DNA from: Actinomycetota bacterium
Lineage (GTDB): Bacteria > Actinomycetota > Thermoleophilia > Gaiellales > Gaiellaceae
Direction: 5' to 3'
DNA length: 20,036 bases
Assembly (NCBI GenBank): GCA_005883245.1
Contig: VAXT01000062.1
Coordinates: 1 to 20,036, forward strand
The notes beneath the pieces were generated by a model that worked only from the letters and a program-made list of their open reading frames with translations, had not been told where the DNA came from and ran no database searches. This document shows positions 13,358 through 20,036 of the stretch, in pieces (within the stretch, counting starts at the first letter, position 1; every line of letters starts with the position of its first letter). The position numbers and the translations under genes are program-made.

Positions 13358-14590
13358 ATGAACGCAACCACCGTCATACCCACCGATCTCGTCACTCCGC
13401 TCGGGGCGTACCTCCGCCTGCGCCCCGAGGACGGCGCCGCCTTCCTGCTCGAGTCCGTCGAGCACGGACGTCTGGGCCGGCACTCGTTCGTCGGCTACGG
13501 GACGCGGATCGTCGACTTCGAAGAGGCGGAGGCGCTTGACGAGCCCGTCGTCGGCTACCTCGGCTACGACCACGTCGCGAAGCTCGAGCCGACGGTTCCG
13601 CTCCCCGACGCCGGCCCGGACTTCCCGGAGAGCCTGTTCGTCGTCGCCGACACGCTCGTCAAGTTCGATCACGTCCTGGGGATGGCCGAGATCCTGCGCG
13701 GCAACCCGGTCGAGGTGGCACAGCGGCTCGACGGGCCGCTGACCCGGCTCGAAGCGGGTCGCAACGGAACGGGTGGGCGCACGCGCCGTTCGCCGGGACG
13801 ATTCGAGTACGTCCGCGGCGTCGAGCGCGCGAAGCAGTACATCCGCGAGGGCGACGCGTTCCAGATCGTCCTCTCCCAGCGCGCGGAGCGGCCGACCCGG
13901 GCGTCGGCGGTCGACATCTACCGCTCGCTGCGCCGCGTCAACCCGTCGCCGTACCTCTTCCTGCTCGAGCTCGGCGAGCTCGCGCTGATCGGCTCCTCGC
14001 CGGAGACGCTCGTCAAGCTCGAGGGGAGCCGCGCGAGCGTGAACCCGATCGCCGGCACGATCCCGCGCGGGCCGGGCGACGTCGAGAAGCTCCTCAGCTC
14101 AGAGAAGGATCGCGCGGAGCACGTGATGCTCGTCGACCTCGGCCGCAACGACCTCTCCCGCGTCTGCGAGCCCGGGACGGTGCAGGTCGAGCGGTTCCTC
14201 GAGCCGGAGCGCTTCTCGCACGTCACGCATCTCGTCTCGGAGGTCGTCGGCGAGCTGCAGGCAGACGTGAGCCCGTTCGACCTGTTGCGCGCGTGCTTCC
14301 CCGCCGGGACCGTCTCCGGGGCGCCGAAGGTGCGGGCGATGCAGATCATCTCCGAGCTCGAGCAGCACCGGCGCGGGCCGTACGGCGGTGGCGTCGGCTA
14401 CTCGCTGCCGGGCGGCGCCCTCGACACGTGCATCGCGATCAGGACGATGGTCCTTTCCGACGGCGTGGCGCATCTGCAGGCGGGAGCGGGGATCGTCGCC
14501 GACTCGGTGCCGGCGCTCGAGCACGACGAGTGCCTGAAGAAGCTGGCCGCCATCGAGCGCGCAATCGAGCTCGCGGAGGCGCGCCTGTGA
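13358..14590 (+). CDS. trpE: Anthranilate synthase component I
   Basis: TrpE makes anthranilate from chorismate using ammonia from TrpG. The ATG at 13358 is preferred to an in-frame TTG at 13346 that lies in the terminator T run; no clear Shine-Dalgarno precedes it. FLLES (29-33) with HSFVGYGTR is the tryptophan feedback site. The C-terminal chorismate-binding domain shows IGSSPETLVKLEG, NPIAGTIPRG, VDLGRNDLSRVCEPGTV and CFPAGTVSGAPKVRAMQII. At 410 residues it is short for the family (about 490-520). The missing part is in the N-terminal domain, where GYGTRIVDFEEA runs almost directly into VVGYLGYDHV. The stop overlaps trpG (GTGA). Confidence 0.96.
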   Translation: MNATTVIPTDLVTPLGAYLRLRPEDGAAFLLESVEHGRLGRHSFVGYGTRIVDFEEAEALDEPVVGYLGYDHVAKLEPTVPLPDAGPDFPESLFVVADTLVKFDHVLGMAEILRGNPVEVAQRLDGPLTRLEAGRNGTGGRTRRSPGRFEYVRGVERAKQYIREGDAFQIVLSQRAERPTRASAVDIYRSLRRVNPSPYLFLLELGELALIGSSPETLVKLEGSRASVNPIAGTIPRGPGDVEKLLSSEKDRAEHVMLVDLGRNDLSRVCEPGTVQVERFLEPERFSHVTHLVSEVVGELQADVSPFDLLRACFPAGTVSGAPKVRAMQIISELEQHRRGPYGGGVGYSLPGGALDTCIAIRTMVLSDGVAHLQAGAGIVADSVPALEHDECLKKLAAIERAIELAEARL

Positions 14591-15300
14591 TCCTTCTGGT
14601 CGACAACTACGACAGCTTCACCTACAACCTCGCGCACATGATCGCCGAGCAGGGCGCCGAGGTCGTCGTGCGCAGGAACGACGAGATCGACGCGGACGAA
14701 GCGGAGCGGCTCCGTCCCTCCCACCTCGTCGTCTCGCCGGGCCCCGGGCGCCCGAGCGGGTCGGGCAACACGCTCGAGATCGTGAAGCGCCTCTCGCGCT
14801 GGCCGACGCTCGGGGTCTGCCTGGGTCATCAGGCGATCGTCCAGGCGTTCGGCGGCGAGGTGGGAGCAGCCCGCGTGCTCGTCCACGGGAAGGCGACGAC
14901 CGTGCGCACCGACGGCCGCGGGCTCTTCCGGGACCTGCCCGAGGAGTTCGAGGCGGGGCGCTACCACTCGCTGGCAGCGACCAGGATCCCCGACGCGCTC
15001 GAGGTGGCCGCGACCGCTGCTGACGGCGAGATCATGGCCGTGCGCCACCGCGACCTGCCTGTGCACGGAGTCCAGTTCCACCCCGAGTCGGTGCTGACGC
15101 CGGTCGGTCCGCAGCTGATCCGCAACTTCCTGGAGGCGGGCACCTCGGCTTCCTGGGGCGCCGCTGGCGGTGCGGGGCCGGAGGGCACAGTGCTCCAGGG
15201 CACGGGCCCGGAGAGCACGGTGCCGTCAGCGGCGTCAGGCGTCAGCGGAGCCGGGCTCCGCCCGGCGGGAGCTGATGCCGGCCAGGGAGGCGAGGCATGA
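14587..15300 (+). CDS. trpG: Anthranilate synthase component II (glutamine amidotransferase) with repeat-derived C-terminal tail
   Basis: TrpG hydrolyses glutamine and channels ammonia to TrpE. The class I amidotransferase triad is present: Cys78 in GVCLGHQAI, His165 and Glu167 in GVQFHPESV; VDNYDSFTYNL and SPGPGRPS also fit. The GTG at 14587 overlaps the trpE stop; longer readings of the frame lie over trpE. Normal TrpG proteins end near RNFLE at about 190 residues, but this one has 237. The extra ~50 residues (from about 186) are Gly/Ala/Pro/Ser-rich low-complexity sequence encoded by the dispersed repeat at 15144-15294. The catalytic domain is complete, so the tail is probably tolerated. 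The stop overlaps the trpD ATG (ATGA). Confidence 0.94.
   Translation: MILLVDNYDSFTYNLAHMIAEQGAEVVVRRNDEIDADEAERLRPSHLVVSPGPGRPSGSGNTLEIVKRLSRWPTLGVCLGHQAIVQAFGGEVGAARVLVHGKATTVRTDGRGLFRDLPEEFEAGRYHSLAATRIPDALEVAATAADGEIMAVRHRDLPVHGVQFHPESVLTPVGPQLIRNFLEAGTSASWGAAGGAGPEGTVLQGTGPESTVPSAASGVSGAGLRPAGADAGQGGEA
15144..15294. repeat. 151-bp dispersed structured repeat, copy B (3' end of trpG)
   Basis: Gapless match to 8061-8211 with 15 mismatches. The copy is translated as the last ~50 codons of trpG and ends three bases before the trpD ATG. The outer stem is CGTCAGC (15240-15246) with GCTGATG (15271-15277), enclosing the invariant GCCGGGC/GCCCGGC stem (15250-15256 with 15260-15266). The small hairpin GTGC/GCAC has a different loop (15194-15199, TCCAGG) from copy A. 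A C-to-G difference at 15289 turns GGGACG into GGGAGG, a ribosome-binding site six bases before trpD. Confidence 0.85.
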
Positions 15301-16322
15301 TCCAGAGCGCCATCGCCGAGCTGATGGACGGACGCGACCTGAGCCAGGAGGGCGCGCGCGACGTGATGCGCTCGATCATGGACGGCGAGGCGACACCCGG
15401 GCAGATCGGCGCGTTCCTGGTCGCGCTGCGGATCAAGGGCGAGACCGCGGACGAGATCGCCGGTTGCGCCGAGGCGATGCGCGAGCACGTGCTCGTCGTC
15501 CGTCCGGTGCGCACCGACCTCGTGGACACGGCCGGGACGGGAGGTGACGGAGCCCGGACGTTCAACATCTCGACCGCGGCGGCCCTCGTCGCCGCGGCCG
15601 CCGGCGCAGGCGTCGCGAAGCACGGGAACCGCGCCGTCTCCTCGTCGTCGGGCTCGGCGGACGTGCTGGAGGCGCTCGGCTTCAACCTCGAGCTGCCGCC
15701 CGAGACGATCGCGCGCTCGATCGACGAGCTCGGCTTCGGCTTCCTGTTCGCGCCGACGCACCATCCCGCGATGCGGCATGCGGCGCCGGTTCGCCGCGAG
15801 CTTGCGACGCGGACGGTGTTCAACGTGCTCGGGCCGCTGACGAACCCGGCCGGGGCGCGCGCTCAGGTGGTCGGCGTGTACGCGCCGGAGCTTGTGCCGA
15901 CGATCGCTGAGGTGCTCGCGCGGCTGGGAGCCGAGCGCGCGTTCGTCGTGCATGGAGCGGCCGGCGTCGACGAGCTCTCTCCGGCTGGCCCGAACCTCGT
16001 TTGTGAAGTTGCGGATGGGCGCGTGCGAAGCCGCGAGATCGACCCGCTCGACCTTGGCATCGCGCGCTGTGCTCCCGATGAGCTCCGCGGCGGGGACCCG
16101 GCCGAGAACGCCGAGACGATTCGCCGCATCTTCACCGGCGCCGACGGCGGGGGGCGCGACGCCGTGCTCCTGAATGCTGCGGGCGCGATCGCGGCCGGTG
16201 GCCTTGCTAGGGACCTGGCCGAAGGGGTTGGCCTTGCTCGCGAGGCGATCGACTCTGGGGCGGCAGGTGAGCGGCTCGAGGCTCTGAGCGCGTTCTCACG
16301 GGAACCGGCGGTGACCGCGTGA
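15297..16322 (+). CDS. trpD: Anthranilate phosphoribosyltransferase
   Basis: TrpD transfers the phosphoribosyl group of PRPP to anthranilate. At 341 residues it has the normal length, with the N-terminal helical domain, then DTAGTGGDGARTFNIST (GTGGD at 80-84, the PRPP/pyrophosphate loop), VAKHGNRAVSSSSGSAD (KHGNR at 108-112), FGFLFAPTHHPAMRHAAPVR with the anthranilate-site Arg, and FNVLGPLTNPA. The ATG overlaps the trpG stop, and its GGGAGG Shine-Dalgarno lies inside repeat copy B. The stop overlaps the GTG of trpCF (GTGA). Confidence 0.97.
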   Translation: MIQSAIAELMDGRDLSQEGARDVMRSIMDGEATPGQIGAFLVALRIKGETADEIAGCAEAMREHVLVVRPVRTDLVDTAGTGGDGARTFNISTAAALVAAAAGAGVAKHGNRAVSSSSGSADVLEALGFNLELPPETIARSIDELGFGFLFAPTHHPAMRHAAPVRRELATRTVFNVLGPLTNPAGARAQVVGVYAPELVPTIAEVLARLGAERAFVVHGAAGVDELSPAGPNLVCEVADGRVRSREIDPLDLGIARCAPDELRGGDPAENAETIRRIFTGADGGGRDAVLLNAAGAIAAGGLARDLAEGVGLAREAIDSGAAGERLEALSAFSREPAVTA

Positions 16323-17473
16323 AGTTCCGCGACGCTCTCGCCGGTCCGGGGCTGGCGGCGATCGCGGAGATCAAGCGCCGCTCCCCCTCGGCCGGCGACC
16401 TGCGGCCCGACGCGGAGCCCGGAGTGCTGGCCCGCGAGTTCGAGCGTGCAGGCGCCGCGGCCGTCTCCGTCCTCGTGGACGAGCGCTTCGCGGGCTCGCT
16501 CGACGATCTGCGTTCCGCACGTGCGGCCGCGTCTCTGCCGCTCCTGGCGAAAGGTTTCTTCCGCGAGCCCGACGAGCTGGTCGAGCTGAAACGCATCGGC
16601 GCGGACGCGGTCTTGTTGCTGTTGCGGGACCTCGACGACGACGAAGCAGCGCGACTGACGGCCGTCGCCGCCGGCCTCGGCCTCGATGCCCTCGTCGAGG
16701 CCCACGACGAGGACGAGTTGGCGCGGGCAGTTGCGCTTGGTGCGGACCCGATCGGCATCAACGCGCGCGACCTCTCGACCTTCGCGATTGACCGCGACGC
16801 GCAACTCGACCTCGCGGCTCGAGCTCCGCGCGATCGAGTCGTCGTTGCGGAGAGCGGGATCGAGTCGCGTGCTCAGGCAGCGTCCGCCGAGCTGGCCGGA
16901 GCGGACGCGGTGCTCGTCGGTTCTGCGCTCATGCGTGCGCCGGATCCGGCGGCGAAGCTCCGCGAACTGAACGAGCGGCCGCTCGTGAAGATCTGCGGGC
17001 TGACGCGAGAGGAGGACGTCGCCGTCGTGGCCGACGCTGGCGCCGACCTGGCCGGCTTCATCCTCGCCGCGGAGAGCCCGCGCCGCGCCGACCGCGTCCT
17101 GCCCGTGCCCGAGACGATGCTCTCGGTCGCCGTCTTCGTCGGCGAGCGCTCAGACGTCCGCTCCGACCTCGTCCAGCTGTACGAGCGCGAGAACGGCCAC
17201 CGCGGACGCGACGCGGTGCTCCTGCGGGGCGAGGAGCCCGTGGCGCACGTGCTCGACCTCCCGTGGGAGCGCGACGACCCCCAGCACCACGCTCGAGCGG
17301 CGGTGAGCGAGGGACGGATCGTCCTTGCAGGCCGCCTCGCGCCCGAGAACGTCCGCGAGGCGATCGCGGTCGTCCAGCCGTGGGCGGTCGACGCAAGCTC
17401 GCAGCTCGAGCTCTCCCCCGGGGTCAAGGATCACGACCGGGTCCGCGCCTTCGTCGAGGCGGTGCGCTCGTGA
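16319..17473 (+). CDS. trpCF: Indole-3-glycerol phosphate synthase fused to divergent phosphoribosylanthranilate isomerase
   Basis: One 384-residue protein joins two TIM barrels catalysing successive steps. The IGPS half (1 to ~215) has EIKRRSPSAGD (Glu17, Lys19), LLAKGFF (Lys78; the usual KDF reads KGF), VEAHDEDEL (Glu127), INARDLSTF (Asn148), AESGI (Glu178) and LVGSALM. It starts directly at the first barrel strand, lacking some 35 N-terminal residues usual in the family. The TrpF half (~220-384) starts VKICGLTREEDV with catalytic Cys226 and ends APENVREAI and SPGVKDHDRVRAFVEAV. In between, the usual QLHG, the Asp-containing strand and the GGTG phosphate loop are not recognisable, and it is about 165 rather than ~200 residues. 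GTGA overlaps link it to trpD and trpB. Confidence 0.9.
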   Translation: MKFRDALAGPGLAAIAEIKRRSPSAGDLRPDAEPGVLAREFERAGAAAVSVLVDERFAGSLDDLRSARAAASLPLLAKGFFREPDELVELKRIGADAVLLLLRDLDDDEAARLTAVAAGLGLDALVEAHDEDELARAVALGADPIGINARDLSTFAIDRDAQLDLAARAPRDRVVVAESGIESRAQAASAELAGADAVLVGSALMRAPDPAAKLRELNERPLVKICGLTREEDVAVVADAGADLAGFILAAESPRRADRVLPVPETMLSVAVFVGERSDVRSDLVQLYERENGHRGRDAVLLRGEEPVAHVLDLPWERDDPQHHARAAVSEGRIVLAGRLAPENVREAIAVVQPWAVDASSQLELSPGVKDHDRVRAFVEAVRS

Positions 17474-18585
17474 GCGTCGGCGTCTACGGCCAGTACGGGG
17501 GGCGCTACGTTCCGGAGACGCTGATTCCGGCCCTGGACGAGCTGGCCATGGCCTGGGACCAGGTCCGGAGCGATGTCCGATTTGGACAGGAGCTCGACGA
17601 TCTGCTGCGCACATACGGCGGCCGGCCGACGCCGCTCACGCTCGCCGAGCGCTTCGTACCCGGAAAGCGCCTGTACCTGAAGCGGGAAGACCTCCTGCAC
17701 ACGGGCGCGCACAAGCTGAACAACGCGCTCGGCCAGGCGCTCCTCGCCCAGCGGCTCAGCAAGCAGCGGATCGTCGCCGAGACCGGCGCGGGACAGCACG
17801 GCGTCGCCGCCGCGACCGTCTGCGCGCGCTTCGGCCTCGAGTGCGTCGTCTACATGGGCTCCGAGGACATGCGCCGCCAGCGGCCGAACGTCGAGCGCAT
17901 GCGGCTCCTGGGCGCGGAGGTGCGGCCCGTCGAGGACGGCACGAAGACCCTCCGCGAGGCGACGAGCGAGGCGATCCGCGACTGGCTGACAAACGTCGAG
18001 ACGACGCACTACCTGCTCGGCTCGTGCGTCGGCCCGCATCCGTACCCCGAGCTCGTCCGCGAGCTGCAGGCAGTCATCGGGCGTGAGGCGCGGGAGCAGA
18101 TCCTCGACGCCGAAGGACGCCTGCCGGAGGTCGCGGTCGCGTGCGTCGGCGGCGGCTCGAACGCGATCGGCCTCTTCGCCGGCTTCGTCGACGACCCGGA
18201 CGTGCGGCTCGTGGGCGTCGAGGCCGCAGGCGCCGCGAGCCTCGGCGACGGACGCACCGGAGTCCTGCACGGAGCGCGCTCCTCGATCCTCGCCGACGAG
18301 GACGGCCAGGTGCTCGACGCGCACTCGATCTCGGCCGGCCTCGACTACCCCGGCGTCGGTCCCGAGCACGCGTTCCTCCGGGACAGCGGCCGCGCCGAGT
18401 ACGTGAGCGCGACCGACGAGGAGGCGCTGGCCGCCTTTCGCGACCTGGCGAGAACGGAGGGCATCCTCCCCGCGCTCGAGCCGGCCCATGCACTCGCGCG
18501 CGCCCGCGACCTGGATGAGAAGCTGATCCTCGTCTGCCTCTCGGGCCGCGGCGACAAGGATCTCGAAGAGGTGATCGGCGCGTGA
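17470..18585 (+). CDS. trpB: Tryptophan synthase beta chain
   Basis: TrpB condenses indole and serine on PLP. The GTG at 17470 overlaps the trpCF stop; a longer reading of this frame lies over trpCF. The 371 residues begin with YGGRYVPETLIPALDEL. The PLP lysine is Lys82 in HTGAHKLNNALGQ and the catalytic Glu104 is in AETGAGQHGVA. The phosphate-binding loop VGGGSNAIGLF and the C-terminal CLSGRGDKD follow. It is slightly shorter than the usual 390-410, the N terminus being trimmed. It is the normal allosteric TrpB1 type. The stop overlaps the methyltransferase GTG rather than trpA. Confidence 0.97.
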   Translation: MSVGVYGQYGGRYVPETLIPALDELAMAWDQVRSDVRFGQELDDLLRTYGGRPTPLTLAERFVPGKRLYLKREDLLHTGAHKLNNALGQALLAQRLSKQRIVAETGAGQHGVAAATVCARFGLECVVYMGSEDMRRQRPNVERMRLLGAEVRPVEDGTKTLREATSEAIRDWLTNVETTHYLLGSCVGPHPYPELVRELQAVIGREAREQILDAEGRLPEVAVACVGGGSNAIGLFAGFVDDPDVRLVGVEAAGAASLGDGRTGVLHGARSSILADEDGQVLDAHSISAGLDYPGVGPEHAFLRDSGRAEYVSATDEEALAAFRDLARTEGILPALEPAHALARARDLDEKLILVCLSGRGDKDLEEVIGA

Positions 18586-19391
18586 GGTACGACCCGACCC
18601 ACGTCGCGTCCTTCTACGACGCGTACGGCGACCAGGAATGGACGCGCTTCGACGACGGACGCACGCCGCGACCCAGCCTCGAGGTTCACCTGGAGCACCT
18701 GCGACGCTTCGTCAAACCCGGCGACCATGTGCTCGACATCGGCGCCGGCCCGGGCCGCTTCTCGATCGAGCTGGCGCGACTCGGCGCCGCCGTCACCGTG
18801 GCCGACATCTCACCCGGACAGCTGGCGCTGAACGAGGCGCGCGTCGCCGCGGAGGGGCTCGAGCATCGCGTCGTCGAGCGCGCCGTCGCGGACGTGCTCG
18901 ACCTCGCGCAGTGGGAGGACGGCACGTTCGACGTAACCGTCTGCTTCGGTGGCCCGCTGAGCTACATCCTCGACGACGCGGAGACGGCCGTCGCGGAGCT
19001 CGTCCGCGTGACGAAGCCGGGCGGGCACGTGCTGGTCTCGGTCATGTCCCTGGTCGGCGCGGCCACCCACTTCCTGTCGATCCTCCTCGACCTCGTACGG
19101 CGCGACGGCGCCCCGAAGAACGACGAGATCATCCGAACCGGGCTCCTCTCCGACGAGCCGGATTACGGCCACCTGCCGATGAAGCTCTACCGCTGGAGCG
19201 AGCTCGAGGCGCTGCTGACGCTGCACGGGACGATCGTCGCCGCCTCGGCGGCCGGGTTGCTGCCGTCGGCCGAGGTCGACGAGCCGGAGCTTGCAGAGTT
19301 CCTCGTGCGCACCGAGCTCGCGCTGGCCGATGAGCCGGGCGCCCTCTCCGCCGGGCAGCACATCCTCGCGGTGCTCAGGAAGGAGCCATGA
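18582..19391 (+). CDS. Class I SAM-dependent methyltransferase, substrate unknown
   Basis: The 269-residue protein has the SAM-binding motif I VLDIGAGPGRFSIELARLG (DIGAGPG at 52-58), an acidic residue at the end of strand 2 (VTVADIS), motif post II GTFDVTVCFGGPLSYILDD, and LVRVTKPGGHVLVSV before a C-terminal part that probably shapes the substrate site. No membrane segment or signal is seen. The GTG overlaps the trpB stop and the stop overlaps the trpA ATG, so it is translated as part of the trp operon, between the two tryptophan synthase subunits. Sequence does not reveal the substrate. Confidence 0.9.
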   Translation: MRYDPTHVASFYDAYGDQEWTRFDDGRTPRPSLEVHLEHLRRFVKPGDHVLDIGAGPGRFSIELARLGAAVTVADISPGQLALNEARVAAEGLEHRVVERAVADVLDLAQWEDGTFDVTVCFGGPLSYILDDAETAVAELVRVTKPGGHVLVSVMSLVGAATHFLSILLDLVRRDGAPKNDEIIRTGLLSDEPDYGHLPMKLYRWSELEALLTLHGTIVAASAAGLLPSAEVDEPELAEFLVRTELALADEPGALSAGQHILAVLRKEP

Positions 19392-20036
19392 AGGCACTCG
19401 CGATCTACCTGATGGCCGGCCCGGATGCGCCCGAGCTTGCAGAGGCGGCCGTCGAAGGCGGCGCCGACGTGATCGAGCTCGGCTTTCCGTTCTCCGACCC
19501 GCTCGCCGACGGGCCGGTCATCCGGCGGGCGGCGGAGCGGGCGCTCGCCCGGGGCATGCGGACGGGCGCCTGCCTCGAGTGCCTTGCGAACACCCGTGAG
19601 CGAGTCGACGCGCCGCTCGTCCCGATGACCTATGCGTCGCTCCTCGAGGCGCACGGCTACGAGCGCTTCGCCGCCGACGCGGAGGCAGCCGGCGCCACGA
19701 GCCTGATCGTCGCCGACCTCCCCGTCGGCGAGCGGCCAGAACTCCGACGGATCCAACTCGTCGCACCCACCTCCACCGACGAGCGGCTGGAGCTGGCCGC
19801 CGAGCAGACGGACGGCTGGCTCTACCTCGTCACCCTGACCGGGACGACCGGGGCCCGCGAACGCCTCTCCCCCACCCTCGCGGGCCTCATCTCCCGGGCT
19901 CGGGCGCTGACGGACGTCCCGCTCTACGTCGGCTTCGGAATCTCGACTCCCGAGCACGCCCGGGCCGCCGCTGCCCTGGCCGACGGCGTCGTGGTCGGCT
20001 CTCGCGCGGTCGAGATCGCCGGGGAGGGGCCGGCCG
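19388..20036 (+). CDS. trpA: Tryptophan synthase alpha chain, 3' end outside the window
   Basis: TrpA splits indole-3-glycerol phosphate and hands indole to TrpB. The first 216 codons are present. Catalytic residues are visible in DVIELGFPFSDPLADGPVI (the Glu of IELG and the Asp of LADGP). ATSLIVADLPVGE (usually VPDLP), LVTLTGTTGARE and VPLYVGFGIST with VVVGSRAVE follow. The protein starts MKALAIYLMAGPDAPEL, directly at the first barrel strand, so the usual 15-20-residue N-terminal helix is missing. Shine-Dalgarno-like AGGAAGGAG lies just upstream and the ATG overlaps the methyltransferase stop. The region PLVPMTYASLLEAHGYERF fits the family. Confidence 0.92.
   Translation, partial: MKALAIYLMAGPDAPELAEAAVEGGADVIELGFPFSDPLADGPVIRRAAERALARGMRTGACLECLANTRERVDAPLVPMTYASLLEAHGYERFAADAEAAGATSLIVADLPVGERPELRRIQLVAPTSTDERLELAAEQTDGWLYLVTLTGTTGARERLSPTLAGLISRARALTDVPLYVGFGISTPEHARAAAALADGVVVGSRAVEIAGEGPA

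Noticed and set aside
1..20036. CRISPR arrays, tRNA or rRNA genes, prophage or transposase genes
   Set aside because: Looked for; no direct-repeat/spacer pattern, cloverleaf with conserved arms, or mobile-element protein was found. The only dispersed repeat is the 151-bp pair reported above.

Overview
The window is a GC-rich chromosomal stretch with dense, mostly overlapping genes and housekeeping content. The order aroF-tyrA-aroA-cmk-plsC-der facing away from a chorismate mutase-trp cluster, many GTG/TTG starts, ATGA and GTGA stop/start overlaps, and promoters that appear to give leaderless transcripts all suggest an actinobacterium. The deep-branching Thermoleophilia (Gaiellales/Solirubrobacterales) are my best guess; this is inferred from gene order and composition, not from a marker gene.

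Region 1 (1-6102, glycerol use). On the minus strand a glpF-dhaK-dhaL-glpK run imports glycerol and phosphorylates glycerol and dihydroxyacetone. A second minus-strand pair, glpA and the start of glpB (cut by the window edge), oxidises glycerol-3-phosphate. Between them, on the plus strand, is a small very acidic two-repeat protein, closed by a terminator shared with convergent glpK.

Region 2 (6143-6613) holds two uncharacterised minus-strand genes: a 37-residue acidic Pro-rich peptide, and a translationally coupled protein whose conserved-looking C-terminal part lies in another frame (frameshift). A LacI-type operator-like site lies just upstream of glpF.

Region 3 (6739-12801, minus strand) reads aroF > tyrA > aroA > cmk > plsC > der: aromatic biosynthesis followed by CMP kinase, a phospholipid acyltransferase and a ribosome-assembly GTPase. 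All junctions down to plsC overlap or abut. AroA appears to lack about 30 residues that normally carry a substrate-binding motif.

Region 4 (12877-20036, plus strand) is a chorismate mutase followed by a trp operon: a promoter, a leader peptide with three Trp codons, an intrinsic terminator, then trpE-trpG-trpD-trpCF-trpB-methyltransferase-trpA. Every structural-gene junction is a 4-base stop/start overlap. trpA is cut by the window end.

The most unusual feature is a roughly 151-bp dispersed repeat, about 90% identical between two copies. One copy fills the plsC-der gap (8061-8211). The other forms the last ~50 codons of trpG and supplies the ribosome-binding site of trpD (15144-15294). Of the 15 differences between copies, 7 lie in a hairpin stem where pairing is preserved by paired changes, and 5 lie in the loop of another hairpin. 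This suggests an element maintained for its folded structure.
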